64,000 nucleotides of DNA from an uncultured Clostridia bacterium (lineage in GTDB: Bacteria; Bacillota; Clostridia; TANB77; CAG-508): NCBI GenBank assembly GCA_934129895.1, contig CAKOWY010000001.1:1-64000 (forward strand). Direction: 5' to 3'. The first letter of the stretch is position 1, and each line of letters starts with the position of its first letter. This document shows positions 1-8,004 of the stretch, piece after piece. The notes under the pieces are model-generated. The model ran no database searches. It was not told the DNA's origin and saw only the letters and a program-made list of their open reading frames with translations. The translations under genes were made by a program, and so were the position numbers.

Positions 1-64
1 GACCTCCACCGTGTAATAAAATTATAATATCATTATTCTTTGATCCATATTCTTTATATTCCAT
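1..64 (-). CDS. alpha/beta hydrolase, N-terminal end only (cut by window edge)
   Basis: An ATG at 62-64 on the minus strand follows a GAGGTG ribosome site and opens a frame of 21 codons that runs off the left edge. The peptide ends IIILLHGGG. A hydrophobic strand followed by HGGG is typical of the first strand and oxyanion loop of alpha/beta hydrolases such as prolyl-oligopeptidase or lipase-like enzymes. Only the first strand is visible, so substrate and catalytic residues cannot be judged. The downstream end of the VanZ-like gene is 51 bases away. Confidence 0.5.
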   Translation of the reverse strand, partial: MEYKEYGSKNNDIIILLHGGG

Positions 65-115
65 CTTACACCTCTAAGTTACTATTTTTCTAACTAATTA
101 CTAAATTGTAATTTG

Positions 116-1192
116 TCAATTACTCATATCTTTCTTCTGTTTGATAAATTCTATGTTATTTTTTTCTAAATCTTCAATAGTTATATCTCCATATTCTAAA
201 GATGATTTTACAGTTTCTTGATAACCATTAGAATATATAACTATTACATATTTACTTTTTTCGCAAGGAAAATAATATATATATTCTTTATCTTCATAAA
301 ATTGTTCTAATGCAGTATTACATGTAATATTTTCTTCTTTTGTTTTATCTATTATCTTTAAGTGTGTAAAAGTTTGACTATTTTTATCTATATACTTATT
401 TTCACTTATAAAAACAACTCCAATAATACAGATAATTGGTATTAAAATAATAATAATCTTTTTTATTAAATCTTTATAATCAATTTTATTTTTTTCTAAA
501 AGAAATATATTTCTTATTAATTGGTTGATTGATTTTATTCGCAATATAACAAACATAACTAACGCACCTACTACATTTAAAATCACATCATCAATATCAC
601 AGCAACCAGATATTGTAATAAATTGCAATAGTTCAATACCCACAACTATACAAATCATTGTTAGTAAAAAGTTTTTTAATTTCTTTTGTTTTTCAAATAA
701 TATTGGTAAGAAAAAGGCAAAAGGCATTAAAGCAACTGCATTTCCTAGAATATTATATATAAATATATATGGTGCAATATCTCCACTAATAAATTTTGTA
801 ATGTAACCAAAAATTGTTTTAAATGGAATTAAATTAAATGAGTTAGACATATAGTTTTTAAACAACTCACTATTCCAATTTAATATATTAAAATCTCCTC
901 TAAAAAAATAATCATCAAATAAAGTAAGTGTTGATAACAATATAATATATAAAATAAACCATATACCTATATTTATTTTTAAAACTTTATTCTTATATTT
1001 TTCATCTATATATTTAGTTAAAGCTAATCCACCAAAATACATAATAAGACAACTTAATAGTAATAATACTATTCTTCCAGTTGGACTTAAACGTAATAAT
1101 TCATTAAACTCTAAACTAAAATAATATATTAAAATAATTATAGCAATCAAATATAATACCATACTTGCCATTAAACTTATTTTTTTCTTCAT
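116..1192 (-). CDS. VanZ-like family membrane protein
   Basis: A 358-residue polytopic membrane protein. The VanZ core lies around residues 115-220: NLIPFKTI, then a GN...PFAFFLPILF segment, then an E-L-L-Q helix followed by DIDDVILNVVGA. This is the conserved polar/aspartate pattern of the family. Classical VanZ is about 160 residues; here extra N-terminal membrane helices and a C-terminal tail with one more helix (about 245-262) are added. VanZ gives low-level teicoplanin resistance in Tn1546 by an unknown mechanism, but most chromosomal homologues have no shown role. It lies 17 kb from the van operon and has its own promoter at 1239-1268, so a link to that operon is not supported. Confidence 0.85.
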   Translation of the reverse strand: MKKKISLMASMVLYLIAIIILIYYFSLEFNELLRLSPTGRIVLLLLSCLIMYFGGLALTKYIDEKYKNKVLKINIGIWFILYIILLSTLTLFDDYFFRGDFNILNWNSELFKNYMSNSFNLIPFKTIFGYITKFISGDIAPYIFIYNILGNAVALMPFAFFLPILFEKQKKLKNFLLTMICIVVGIELLQFITISGCCDIDDVILNVVGALVMFVILRIKSINQLIRNIFLLEKNKIDYKDLIKKIIIILIPIICIIGVVFISENKYIDKNSQTFTHLKIIDKTKEENITCNTALEQFYEDKEYIYYFPCEKSKYVIVIYSNGYQETVKSSLEYGDITIEDLEKNNIEFIKQKKDMSN

Positions 1193-1238
1193 ATATCAAC
1201 ACTTCTTTCTCAACGATAACTTTCTAATTATTGTTTGC

Positions 1239-1282
1239 ATTATAACACAAAGGACAGATAATTTTCAACTAATTACCTGCCC
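1239..1282 (-). promoter_or_regulatory. composite terminator hairpin plus promoter (TTGAAA-N18-TGTTATAAT)
   Basis: Read on the minus strand, a hairpin (1252-1282) follows the stop of the upstream gene at 1301. Its loop and 3' arm contain a -35 box TTGAAA (1263-1268), with an extended -10 TGTTATAAT (TATAAT at 1239-1244) ahead of the VanZ-like gene. The stem pairs fully only in minus-strand RNA because two positions are G-U wobbles. One member of a repeated family of such elements in this window. Confidence 0.75.
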
Positions 1283-1300
1283 TATCTATTGTAATTTATA

Positions 1301-1627
1301 TTACTCTTTATTAGTTATTTTATAAATAATTAAACCTATTAAAAAGCCAATACCAGAATCAACCAAATACCAAACTGCGTGAATTAAAGCTGAACTATTA
1401 TAATAAATAAACACTGATGGTATAAACAATATAGATATAATTATTGGATAGATATATTTCCATTTTTCCTTTGAAATACTAGCAAATATTATAGCAAGTA
1501 TAAAAGTTGATACCAAAATTAAGAATACCATTCCCATTATATCTGTTGGTCCTGCAAATAAAGGAAAAATGTAAAACATAAATAACTGTATCAATAATAT
1601 TGTTATTTCCTTCCATATTTTTCTCAT
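1301..1627 (-). CDS. small four-helix membrane protein, function unknown
   Basis: A 108-residue protein made almost wholly of four hydrophobic segments (about residues 8-27, 31-50, 60-78 and 83-103) with short charged turns and a basic C-terminus. No motif is recognised. The start chosen is the ATG at 1625-1627, 8 bases after GGAGGAA; an in-frame TTG five codons upstream overlaps that ribosome site and is unlikely. It lies between two composite promoter/terminator elements (1239-1282 and 1671-1713), so it is probably transcribed alone. Confidence 0.65.
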   Translation of the reverse strand: MRKIWKEITILLIQLFMFYIFPLFAGPTDIMGMVFLILVSTFILAIIFASISKEKWKYIYPIIISILFIPSVFIYYNSSALIHAVWYLVDSGIGFLIGLIIYKITNKE

Positions 1628-1670
1628 TTTAAATTCCTCCAATCATAACAAAAAATTACTATTTATCTTT

Positions 1671-1713
1671 TTTATATCATAAAAGCAGATAATTATCAAC
1701 TAATTATCTGCTC
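1671..1713 (-). promoter_or_regulatory. composite terminator hairpin plus promoter (TTGATA-N17-TGATATAAA)
   Basis: A near-perfect stem of CAGATAATTA and TAATTATCTG (about 1686-1712) ends 16 bases after the acetyltransferase stop at 1729. The same bases supply a -35 TTGATA (1694-1699) and, 17 bases on, a -10 TATAAA (1671-1676) with an upstream TG (extended -10) for the 1301-1627 gene. Hairpin and promoter therefore share sequence. Confidence 0.8.
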
Positions 1714-1728
1714 TAAAAGATTCTTTTA

Positions 1729-2283
1729 TTATATTTCTTTTATAACTTTGCAAGGATTTCCAACAGCCACACTATTTGATGGAATGTCTTTATTGACAAC
1801 ACTTCCTGCCCCTATTACAACATTATCTCCAATAGTTACTCCTGGAAGCACAACTACATTTCCACCTATCCATACATTATTTCCTACTTTAATAGGCTTT
1901 GCATATTCTAATCCTTTATTTCTAGTTTCATAATCTAAAGGATGTCCTGATGTATAAAAACCACAATTAGGTGCAATAAAAACATTATCTCCAAATTCTA
2001 CTTTTGCACCATCTAATATTGTACAATTATGATTCATATAAAAATTTTCTCCAACGAAAATATTATAACCATAATCGCACCAAAAGTTTTGTTCAACTGT
2101 TATTTGTTTTCCTGTCTTTGAAAATAATTTTTTTATTATTCTGCCTTTGCCTTCAAAATCTGATGGTTTTAAATTATTATATTCAAAACAAATATCTTTT
2201 GCTTTATATCTATCTTTTATTAATTCTTCATCATAGTTAGCATCATATAATTCTCCTGCTAACATTTTATCTTTTTCTGACAT
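1729..2283 (-). CDS. sugar O-acetyltransferase, maltose/galactoside acetyltransferase type
   Basis: A 184-residue left-handed beta-helix acyltransferase, the usual length for the Maa/LacA family, which moves the acetyl group of acetyl-CoA to a sugar hydroxyl. An N-terminal helical Mac domain (MSEKDKMLAGELYDAND-like, residues 1-55) precedes hexapeptide repeats. The catalytic histidine is in the TSGHPLD segment near residue 112, and the C-terminal coil ends in GAGSVVNKDIPSNSVAVGNPCKV. The ribosome site AGGAGGA precedes the ATG. The gene follows rsgA by 26 bases and ends at the 1671-1713 hairpin. Confidence 0.92.
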   Translation of the reverse strand: MSEKDKMLAGELYDANYDEELIKDRYKAKDICFEYNNLKPSDFEGKGRIIKKLFSKTGKQITVEQNFWCDYGYNIFVGENFYMNHNCTILDGAKVEFGDNVFIAPNCGFYTSGHPLDYETRNKGLEYAKPIKVGNNVWIGGNVVVLPGVTIGDNVVIGAGSVVNKDIPSNSVAVGNPCKVIKEI

Positions 2284-2309
2284 AACTTTCCTCCTTTTAT
2301 AATACCAAC

Positions 2310-3368
2310 TTATCTCTTTTTATTATGCTTATTCATTTTTGATATTTCTTTGAATTTTTCTTTCTTATTTTTTAAATACTGTTCCGAATCGGTATTATAT
2401 TGTGACTCTTTTTGCAATTTCATATATTGCTCAAATCTTTCTTTTGATAATTCTCCATTTTCTATTGCTTGTAATATTTTACATCCAGGTTCATTTGTAT
2501 GTGTGCAATTTGAATATTTGCACATTTTGCTAAAATGTTCTATATCACTAAAAGTTTTGTTTATACCACTTTCAGCATTCCACATTCCTAATTCTCTCAT
2601 TCCAGGCGTATCTATAATCATAGCACCATTTGGCAACATAATCAAATTTCTTGATGTTGTTGTATGTCTACCTCTTGAATCTTCTTCTCTAATTTCTGAA
2701 GTTCTCATTACATCTTCACCATATAATGTATTAACAAGTGTTGATTTTCCAATACCTGAAGATCCTAAAAACACAATCGTATTTCCTTTTGAAAAATATT
2801 TTTTTATATCTTCTATACCATTTTTATTTATGCAACTTATCGCATATACATCTACTCCAAAAGCAATACTTTGTACTTCATCAATATATTCTTGCACATT
2901 TGGTACCAAATCACTTTTTGTTAAAATGATTACTGGAATTCCTCCAGATTCCCAAGCCAAACTTAAATATCTCTCAATTCTATTTATATTAAAATTGTTA
3001 TTTAGTGATTGCATAATAAAAACATAGTCAAAATTCGCAGCTACTAATTGTTCATGTTGGTTATGTAATTCTCTGTTTCTATCACTTGAAGCTGCTGTTC
3101 TTGAAAAAGAACTTTCTCTTTTTAGTGTTTCATAAATCATACTATCTCCGAATTCATTCCATTCAATCAAAACAAAATCTCCTGTTGTAGGATAAATACT
3201 GTTCGGATTGTCATAGTAGCAGCCTCTTTTTATTTTCGCAAATCCGTTACCATTGTTACATACAATTTCATATCTATCTTTATGTGTTGCAATTATTCTT
3301 GCAATAATCTTATTTTTATCAATTTTCTCTAATATATTTTCTTTTAATCCATAATCTTTTATATTCAT
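2310..3368 (-). CDS. rsgA: ribosome small subunit-dependent GTPase A
   Basis: A 352-residue circularly permuted GTPase that helps late maturation of the 30S subunit. An OB-fold N-terminal domain is followed by the permuted G motifs: G4 TKSD (about residue 151), G1 GSSGIGKST (about 202), a switch region with TTTSRN, and G3 DTPGMRE (about 253). The C-terminal zinc-binding segment is CKYSNCTHTNEPGC (two Cys, a His and a Cys), as in YjeQ. Length fits the longer YjeQ-like paralogues of Firmicutes (typical RsgA is about 290-350). AGAGGA precedes the ATG. Confidence 0.93.
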   Translation of the reverse strand: MNIKDYGLKENILEKIDKNKIIARIIATHKDRYEIVCNNGNGFAKIKRGCYYDNPNSIYPTTGDFVLIEWNEFGDSMIYETLKRESSFSRTAASSDRNRELHNQHEQLVAANFDYVFIMQSLNNNFNINRIERYLSLAWESGGIPVIILTKSDLVPNVQEYIDEVQSIAFGVDVYAISCINKNGIEDIKKYFSKGNTIVFLGSSGIGKSTLVNTLYGEDVMRTSEIREEDSRGRHTTTSRNLIMLPNGAMIIDTPGMRELGMWNAESGINKTFSDIEHFSKMCKYSNCTHTNEPGCKILQAIENGELSKERFEQYMKLQKESQYNTDSEQYLKNKKEKFKEISKMNKHNKKR

Positions 3369-3504
3369 TTTAATCCTCTTTTCTTAAAATATCATCATTT
3401 TAAGACATTACCGGATCCATTTTATTTAAATATAAATTTTTCAAAAAAACTCCATTCCAAGTCTATTCCTAAACTTTATAAAAACTTTTATTACTAATAC
3501 TTTA

Positions 3505-4011
3505 CTATTTATATTCTACAATATCTTTTATTGATTTTCTTATATTGTGCAAAGGATTCATTGGACAATCTTCTGCCTTATATCCTAATGGAAGTAAACA
3601 AACTGGCACTAATTCATTTGAAATATTAAATTCTTCTCTTAATATTTTTCCATCAAATGCTTCTATCCATATATTATCAACGCCTAAATTTGTTGCTTCT
3701 AACATAATATGTGTTGCAACTATACAAGAATCCATTTCATAAGTTGTAAAATCATCTTTTTTAAATGATTGTTCTTTATTGCCACATATAATTAAAACTG
3801 TTTTTGCACCATATCTACATCTTGTAGCTTTATCAATTTTGTCTATTCCTTCATCACTTTGAACAACATAAATTTTAATTGGTTGATTATTTTTAGCAGT
3901 AGGAGCTAATCTACCAGCTTCTAATATCTTATCTAATTTTTCTTTTTCTAGCTTTCTATCACTAAACTTTCTAACAGCTGTTCTTTTTCTAATAACTTCT
4001 TCAAATTCCAT
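3505..4011 (-). CDS. nitroreductase family protein
   Basis: A 168-residue FMN-dependent oxidoreductase-like protein. The N-terminus, with a VIRKRTAVRKFSDR-type start and LEAGRLAPTAKNNQP near residue 35, is the conserved FMN phosphate/ring contact of the nitroreductase fold. LGVDNIWIEAF and LPLGYKAED come later. Such enzymes reduce nitro, quinone or enone compounds with NAD(P)H; the substrate cannot be read from sequence. AAGGAGGA precedes the ATG. The gene follows the MmcQ-like gene by 21 bases and is probably cotranscribed with it and with the metallo-hydrolase. Confidence 0.9.
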   Translation of the reverse strand: MEFEEVIRKRTAVRKFSDRKLEKEKLDKILEAGRLAPTAKNNQPIKIYVVQSDEGIDKIDKATRCRYGAKTVLIICGNKEQSFKKDDFTTYEMDSCIVATHIMLEATNLGVDNIWIEAFDGKILREEFNISNELVPVCLLPLGYKAEDCPMNPLHNIRKSIKDIVEYK

Positions 4012-4032
4012 TTTTAATCCTCCTTATTAATT

Positions 4033-4359
4033 TTATTTTGTTAATTGATAACTTTGCTCTATCAATTCTTTAACTAATGTTTTATCTACTTTTTCGTAAA
4101 CAATAATTGTATTCCAATGCTCTTTATTCATATGATATGCAGGTATTATATAATCATATGTATTCCTTAATATATCCGAATAATTCGGATCTGTTTTTAT
4201 ATTAAGATACAATTTCTCATTAACATTCATAAGCAATGCAAACCACTTTTTATTTTCGCAATGTTTCATTGTTACTGATTCAAAATCATCTGTAAAAGGA
4301 CAATCTTTGTATGTATTTTTTAATGTCAAACAATATTCTATTATTTCTTCTTTATTCAT
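4033..4359 (-). CDS. MmcQ/YjbR family protein
   Basis: A 108-residue protein of the YjbR fold, a small domain described as DNA-binding-like from structures but without a settled function. Recognisable parts are the YCLTLKNTYKDCPF start (family: PGAeedyPF), the MKHCENKKWFALLM strand, LYLNIKTDP and the YIIPAYHMNKEHWNTI segment. It sits 20 bases after the metallo-hydrolase and 21 bases before the nitroreductase, all on the minus strand. Confidence 0.85.
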   Translation of the reverse strand: MNKEEIIEYCLTLKNTYKDCPFTDDFESVTMKHCENKKWFALLMNVNEKLYLNIKTDPNYSDILRNTYDYIIPAYHMNKEHWNTIIVYEKVDKTLVKELIEQSYQLTK

Positions 4360-4379
4360 ATTTCAATCCTTTATTTCTA

Positions 4380-5012
4380 TTATTTCATTAAAATTACGCC
4401 ATTTATTGTTGGATTTAATAATTTAATAAAATCTTTTGCATCTTGTTTTGTTCCAACTACACTACCATAATGAATTGGTACTGCTACTTGTGGTTTTATT
4501 TCATTTATTAATTGTGCTGCTTCTTCAGAACTCATTGTATAAGTTCCACCAACAGGAACAAATGCAACATCACACTTTACTTTTCTATTTTCTTCTGTTA
4601 TATCTGTATCTCCTGCAATATAATATCTAACCTCATCTATTGTAATAATATAACCAACCCAATTATTTTCTTTGGGATGAAATTTCTTATTTACATTGTA
4701 TGAAGGTATTGTCTCAAATTTAATTCCTTGTACCATATATTCTTCATTTGGTTTTACTGCATGAATTGAATTTTTGTCTATTCCTTTTCTTAATAATTTT
4801 GTTATCATTTCTTCTGGTATTACAATAGTTGTGTTTTTATTTATAACTTTATCTATATCCTCTTCAGAATAATGGTCATAATGATCATGTGTTATAAAAA
4901 TAATATCTGCATCATTATAATTTTTTTCAATTTTATATGGATCTACATAAATTATTTTGTTTTTGTTTATTCTTATACTGCTATGGCATAAAACTTCTAT
5001 ATTATCTAACAT
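4380..5012 (-). CDS. metallo-beta-lactamase fold hydrolase (UPF0173-like)
   Basis: A 210-residue MBL-fold protein. The metal-binding HxHxDH motif is THDHYDHYS (about residues 40-48), a later histidine/aspartate region reads YIAGDTD (about 133), and the final histidine is in VAVPIHYG (about 182). This short form resembles the YtkL/UPF0173 group of predicted metal-dependent hydrolases. Substrate unknown. First gene of a likely three-gene unit with the MmcQ/YjbR and nitroreductase genes. Confidence 0.88.
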   Translation of the reverse strand: MLDNIEVLCHSSIRINKNKIIYVDPYKIEKNYNDADIIFITHDHYDHYSEEDIDKVINKNTTIVIPEEMITKLLRKGIDKNSIHAVKPNEEYMVQGIKFETIPSYNVNKKFHPKENNWVGYIITIDEVRYYIAGDTDITEENRKVKCDVAFVPVGGTYTMSSEEAAQLINEIKPQVAVPIHYGSVVGTKQDAKDFIKLLNPTINGVILMK

Positions 5013-5130
5013 AAAATCCTCCTTAATTTTTGTATATTTGAATTATACCACAAAACTTCTTAATATAAAGAAAATTTTTCAATTTTTTCTTTAATTGGTT
5101 CTCACACAATTTGAATTATCGACTAAAAGT

Positions 5131-5163
5131 AAAAAGAATTACACACTAATTTTTGTGTAATTC
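5131..5163 (-). terminator. intrinsic terminator of a decayed gene
   Basis: On the minus strand a 10-base-pair stem (GAATTACACA with TGTGTAATTC, 5136-5145 and 5154-5163) is followed by five T. It directly follows the remnant at 5139-5406 and overlaps its stop. Confidence 0.75.
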
Positions 5164-5406
5164 TCTTTCTTACTAATTTTGTGAAAAAACATTCCTGATA
5201 TCATATCCAAATAATTTAATACACTATATTCTGGATATTGTGCTTTTACTTTATTTTCGAAATCATTTGCATCTTTACTTTCTTTTGCAATTTTCTTTAA
5301 TTCTTATAAATAAGCAATTTTTGTATCAACATCCTTGTAATTTTATATCTCCAAAACTATAAATATCTATATATCCTTTTTTCTAAATTAACTCTTGAAA
5401 CTTCCA
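5139..5406 (-). pseudogene. decayed coding remnant, family not recognised
   Basis: An ATG (5404-5406) after AAGGAG starts MEVSRVNLE, after which the frame must shift twice and cross one TAA to continue through FGDIKL and ELKKIAKESKDANDFENKVK to LNYLDMISGMFFHK. The coherent amphipathic protein-like text across broken frames, with a proper ribosome site and terminator, points to a recently inactivated small gene or the retained end of a larger one. I do not recognise the family. Confidence 0.5.
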
Positions 5407-5702
5407 TCTCTATCTACTCCTTATTTTTATTTATTGAATTTAGTAGCTACTCTATTTTTTTATTTCTGTAATTATTTTACTTTCTGTTTTTATCTTTGTA
5501 AAGTACGCACTTTTTTGTTTCATAGTTACTTAAAAGTAACTTTTTAGATGTTTTGCTATTTATGAAAGATAAATTTTTTTATAAAATGTATTATTTTCGA
5601 TATATTATATCCGTTTTGACACTATTGTTGATTTTGTTGTGTTATAGCATTTACTTTTTTATTAACTTTGTTATAATTTGTATAGAATGGAGTTGATTTA
5701 TA

Positions 5703-5969
5703 ATGAAACAAGAATTACCCGCTTGCCCTGTTGAAATTACAATGGGACTTATTGATGATAAATGGAAAATTTTAATTATTAGAGATTTATTGACTAATAA
5801 TTTAAGAGATATGGAGAAATCTGGTTTAGTTCATCGTGAGGTCTTTGCTGAAGTTCCTCCAAGAGTTGAGTATTCTCTTACTGATACTGGCTGGAGTTTG
5901 AAACCTGTTTTGGATTCTATGGTTCAATGGGTAAATAATTATCGTGAATTGCCAAAAATAGCAGATTAA
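5703..5969 (+). CDS. HxlR-family winged-helix regulator with internal deletion
   Basis: An 88-residue protein that is clearly HxlR-like at both ends: LPACPVEITMGLIDDKWKILIIRDLL at the start and NLRDMEKSGLVHREVFAEVPPRVEYSL with an LKPVLDSM tail. Normal members are about 105-115 residues. The stretch between RDLL and NLRDME, which carries the FNELKKSI..S.KVL recognition-helix part, is missing (about 25 residues) while the frame is kept. DNA binding is therefore doubtful and the gene is probably a remnant. GGAG precedes the ATG. One of few plus-strand genes here; it lies inside the decay zone. Confidence 0.75.
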   Translation: MKQELPACPVEITMGLIDDKWKILIIRDLLTNNLRDMEKSGLVHREVFAEVPPRVEYSLTDTGWSLKPVLDSMVQWVNNYRELPKIAD

Positions 5970-5995
5970 CTATGCTATTTTTACTATTTTATATT

Positions 5996-6191
5996 TTAAA
6001 ATTTGAATAAATTCAATCCAATTTCTTCATCGAAGTACCTATCAACATTTCCTTCTATAATGCTTATTACCATTTCACAAGTAGCACTTACAATTGCTTT
6101 ATTTAAATGTCCTCCAAATACTTCTCCTTTATCATTAGTATAATAAACATTATTGTTATTGCAATATCTAATATCATTCTAATTTTTTCAT
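5996..6191 (-). pseudogene. PPC/DUF296 domain protein, C-terminal remnant
   Basis: The minus-strand frame ending TAA at 5996-5998 reads VYYTNDKGEVFGGHLNKAIV, then SATCEMVISIIEGNVDRYFD and EEIGLNLFKF. GGHLN..I.S.TCE and the charged EEIGLNLF tail are the C-terminal signature of PPC (AT-hook-associated, DUF296) proteins. An ATG at 6189-6191 after a GGGAGAT site is out of frame and quickly hits stops, so most of the roughly 140-residue protein is lost. A MerR-type promoter (6211-6241) still sits directly upstream. Confidence 0.75.
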
Positions 6192-6210
6192 ATTTATATC
6201 TCCCTGTTTA

Positions 6211-6241
6211 TTCATATCATTTAGAGTTTACTCCAAGTCAA
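6211..6241 (-). promoter_or_regulatory. MerR-type promoter with 19-base spacer and dyad operator
   Basis: On the minus strand a -35 TTGACT (6236-6241) and a -10 TATGAA (6211-6216) are separated by 19 bases, the overlong spacer typical of promoters activated by MerR-family regulators. The spacer holds the dyad TTGGAGT-AA-ACTCTAA (6221-6236), close to the AdhR/MerR consensus. It drives the PPC remnant. No MerR gene is present in the window. Confidence 0.7.
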
Positions 6242-6323
6242 TATTTTTTCTGAAATTTTATATTATTTTTTGGAATAAATACTTTGCTTATATTAAAACA
6301 TAATACAGTAAATATAATTAATA

Positions 6324-6410
6324 TTACAGGACTATTATCATTGTTTTTCTAATCCTATTGCATAGTTCAATTTGTTCTTCTTTTTTGTATAATTCAAAAT
6401 CATTTTGTTA
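6324..6410 (-). pseudogene. short decayed coding remnant
   Basis: The minus-strand frame ending TAA at 6324-6326 reads ELYKKEEQIELCNRIRKTMI. After one frame change it continues as a hydrophobic stretch ending FIPKNNIKFQKKY. It looks like the tail of a small membrane protein. No family is assigned; it could be chance. Confidence 0.3.
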
Positions 6411-6454
6411 TGCTTAATTTTAATCGCTATGTATATTATAAAATTGTCAAAATA

Positions 6455-6499
6455 ATTATATCATAAAAGACAGATAATTTTAAAATTACCTGTCTTTTA
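6455..6499 (-). promoter_or_regulatory. composite terminator hairpin plus TGATATAAT promoter
   Basis: A hairpin on the minus strand (AAAAGACAGGTAATT paired with AATTATCTGTCTTTT, G-U tolerant) follows the Nudix stop at 6518. It is followed by a perfect extended -10 TGATATAAT (TATAAT at 6455-6460). The -35 (TTTAAA/TTAAAA) is weak. Downstream lie only gene remnants, so the promoter half may now be purposeless. Confidence 0.7.
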
Positions 6500-6517
6500 T
6501 TTTACTTCTTTTCTTTT

Positions 6518-6952
6518 TTAATCATTTAAAACATCAACAATTTCAATTGGTGCAATTAAATTATTTTTTTTATTATAAACTGCTGTTTTTACATAACTTC
6601 CTCTTAATTCATCATCCATTTTATTCATTATTTCATCATAACCAATCCATTTTACATCCAAAATTTCATTTTTATCATATTTGATATTTTCATTAACCAA
6701 TTTAGCATTAAAAAATACCATAATTCTCAAATCATCTTCTAAAATTCTATTAGCGATATAACAAACTCCATTTAGTTCTACATCACATCCTGTTTCTTCT
6801 TTGATTTCTCTAATTGCTCCTTGTTTTAAGCTCTCTTTAAACTCTAAACGTCCTGCTGGAAAATTCCATTTTCCATAACACATTTTTTTGGCTTCTTGTA
6901 TCAATAAATATTTTCCGTCTTTTTCTATAATTCCACCTACTACTATATTCAT
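6518..6952 (-). CDS. Nudix hydrolase
   Basis: A 144-residue Nudix protein. The Nudix box is complete: GRLEFKESLKQGAIREIKEETG (G-x5-E-x7-REIxEExG, about residues 37-58), which binds the divalent metal that hydrolyses a nucleoside diphosphate linked to another group. The substrate is not predictable. The ATG at 6950-6952 is chosen because GGAGGA lies 8 bases upstream; an earlier in-frame TTG overlaps that site. It ends at the 6455-6499 hairpin. Confidence 0.9.
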   Translation of the reverse strand: MNIVVGGIIEKDGKYLLIQEAKKMCYGKWNFPAGRLEFKESLKQGAIREIKEETGCDVELNGVCYIANRILEDDLRIMVFFNAKLVNENIKYDKNEILDVKWIGYDEIMNKMDDELRGSYVKTAVYNKKNNLIAPIEIVDVLND

Positions 6953-7052
6953 AATTTTTTCCTCCAAATATAATTTATCACAAACTTCTAAATCTTACAA
7001 TGAAATCATCAATATTTAATTTTCTTTTCTTAGTTTTTTATTATATATTATA

Positions 7053-7457
7053 CTATCTATAAACTACTACTTTTGGAAAACAAGTAATATTATACTCATT
7101 ACAAGCTTTACATTCTTTCTCTATCAGTTCTTCATTACTATAAACAAATCCATTTTTTAAATAAAATTCGTCTACTTTTGAAATTGTATATACTGGTTTT
7201 TCTAATTCTCCTATGGCTTTTTCTATTAAAGATTTTCCATATCCTCTATTTCTATATTTTTTATCTACTGCTAATGCCTCAATAAAACTTTTTCCTTTAT
7301 ATATTGAAATAGATACTGCTCCAATAATATTTTCATTTTCTAATAAAGCAAATGATCTTATATTATTTCCAAAATATTTTTTTCTTTCATCAAACTCTAG
7401 TCCATTTTCTATATAAAAATTAATTAAACTATCATTATCATATTTATCAAATTTCAT
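7053..7457 (-). CDS. GNAT family N-acetyltransferase
   Basis: A 134-residue GNAT protein. The acetyl-CoA pyrophosphate-binding motif A is ALAVDKKYRNRGYGKSLIEKA (R-x-x-G-x-G/A, about residues 63-83), after a SISIYKGKSFIEAL beta strand. Family length is usually 140-160, so this is short but complete. Substrate unknown. It starts 25 bases after the next GNAT gene (7483-7965), with which it is probably cotranscribed. GGGAGG precedes the ATG. Confidence 0.85.
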   Translation of the reverse strand: MKFDKYDNDSLINFYIENGLEFDERKKYFGNNIRSFALLENENIIGAVSISIYKGKSFIEALAVDKKYRNRGYGKSLIEKAIGELEKPVYTISKVDEFYLKNGFVYSNEELIEKECKACNEYNITCFPKVVVYR

Positions 7458-7482
7458 AAAAACCTCCCATTCGATAAATTAT

Positions 7483-7965
7483 CTATTTTAAGTCTTTTAT
7501 ATATCTAACATCACAAGCAAAATGTTCTGTCTTTACTATTAGTTCATCCACTTTAACAAAGCCATATTTTTCATAAAATCTTTGTGCTGCAATCATATTA
7601 CTTAATGTTTCTAAGTAACACTTACTATAATATTTTTTTGCATATTCTAATGCCATATCCATTAATTTGTGAGATATACCTGTACCTCTTGTTTCAGGTA
7701 AACAATACATTTTTTGTAATTCACATACGTCTTCAATTCCGTCTAATTTACCTATTCCAACTCCACCAACGATTTTCCCATTTTCATCAATTGCAACCAA
7801 ATATTTATTTCCATCTGTATTATAAATTTCTGAAAATCTTCCTAAATTTGGATCTGCCCAAGCTGTTCCTTCATGATTTGCACCAAATTCAATTAAACAA
7901 GCTCTTATTACATTTTCTACTTCTTTATTATCTTTTTCTTCTATTTCTCTAATATTATACTTCAT
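7483..7965 (-). CDS. GNAT family N-acetyltransferase
   Basis: A 160-residue GNAT protein of normal length. MYCLPETRGTGISHKLMDMA (about residues 90-109) is motif A, and YLETLSNMIAAQRFYEKYGF (about 117-136) is the motif B helix with the usual A..FYEK.GF ending. The N-terminus IREIEEKDNKEVENVI is typical of ribosomal-protein or small-molecule acetyltransferases. The substrate cannot be assigned. Likely cotranscribed with the 7053-7457 acetyltransferase. Confidence 0.88.
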   Translation of the reverse strand: MKYNIREIEEKDNKEVENVIRACLIEFGANHEGTAWADPNLGRFSEIYNTDGNKYLVAIDENGKIVGGVGIGKLDGIEDVCELQKMYCLPETRGTGISHKLMDMALEYAKKYYSKCYLETLSNMIAAQRFYEKYGFVKVDELIVKTEHFACDVRYIKDLK

Positions 7966-8004
7966 TTTATTCCTCCATAAAGCTTAAATTTATTATTATA
8001 CTTC

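Noticed and set aside
116..1192. VanZ-like gene as part of the glycopeptide-resistance system
   Set aside because: It lies 17 kb from the van operon with its own promoter and no predicted VanR box. Most VanZ-like proteins are not linked to resistance.
2350..3027. 225-codon plus-strand frame opposite rsgA, and similar long antisense frames in other genes
   Set aside because: These are mirror frames of conserved genes, rich in Leu/Phe/Ser/Ile from AT-rich codons, and lack ribosome sites.
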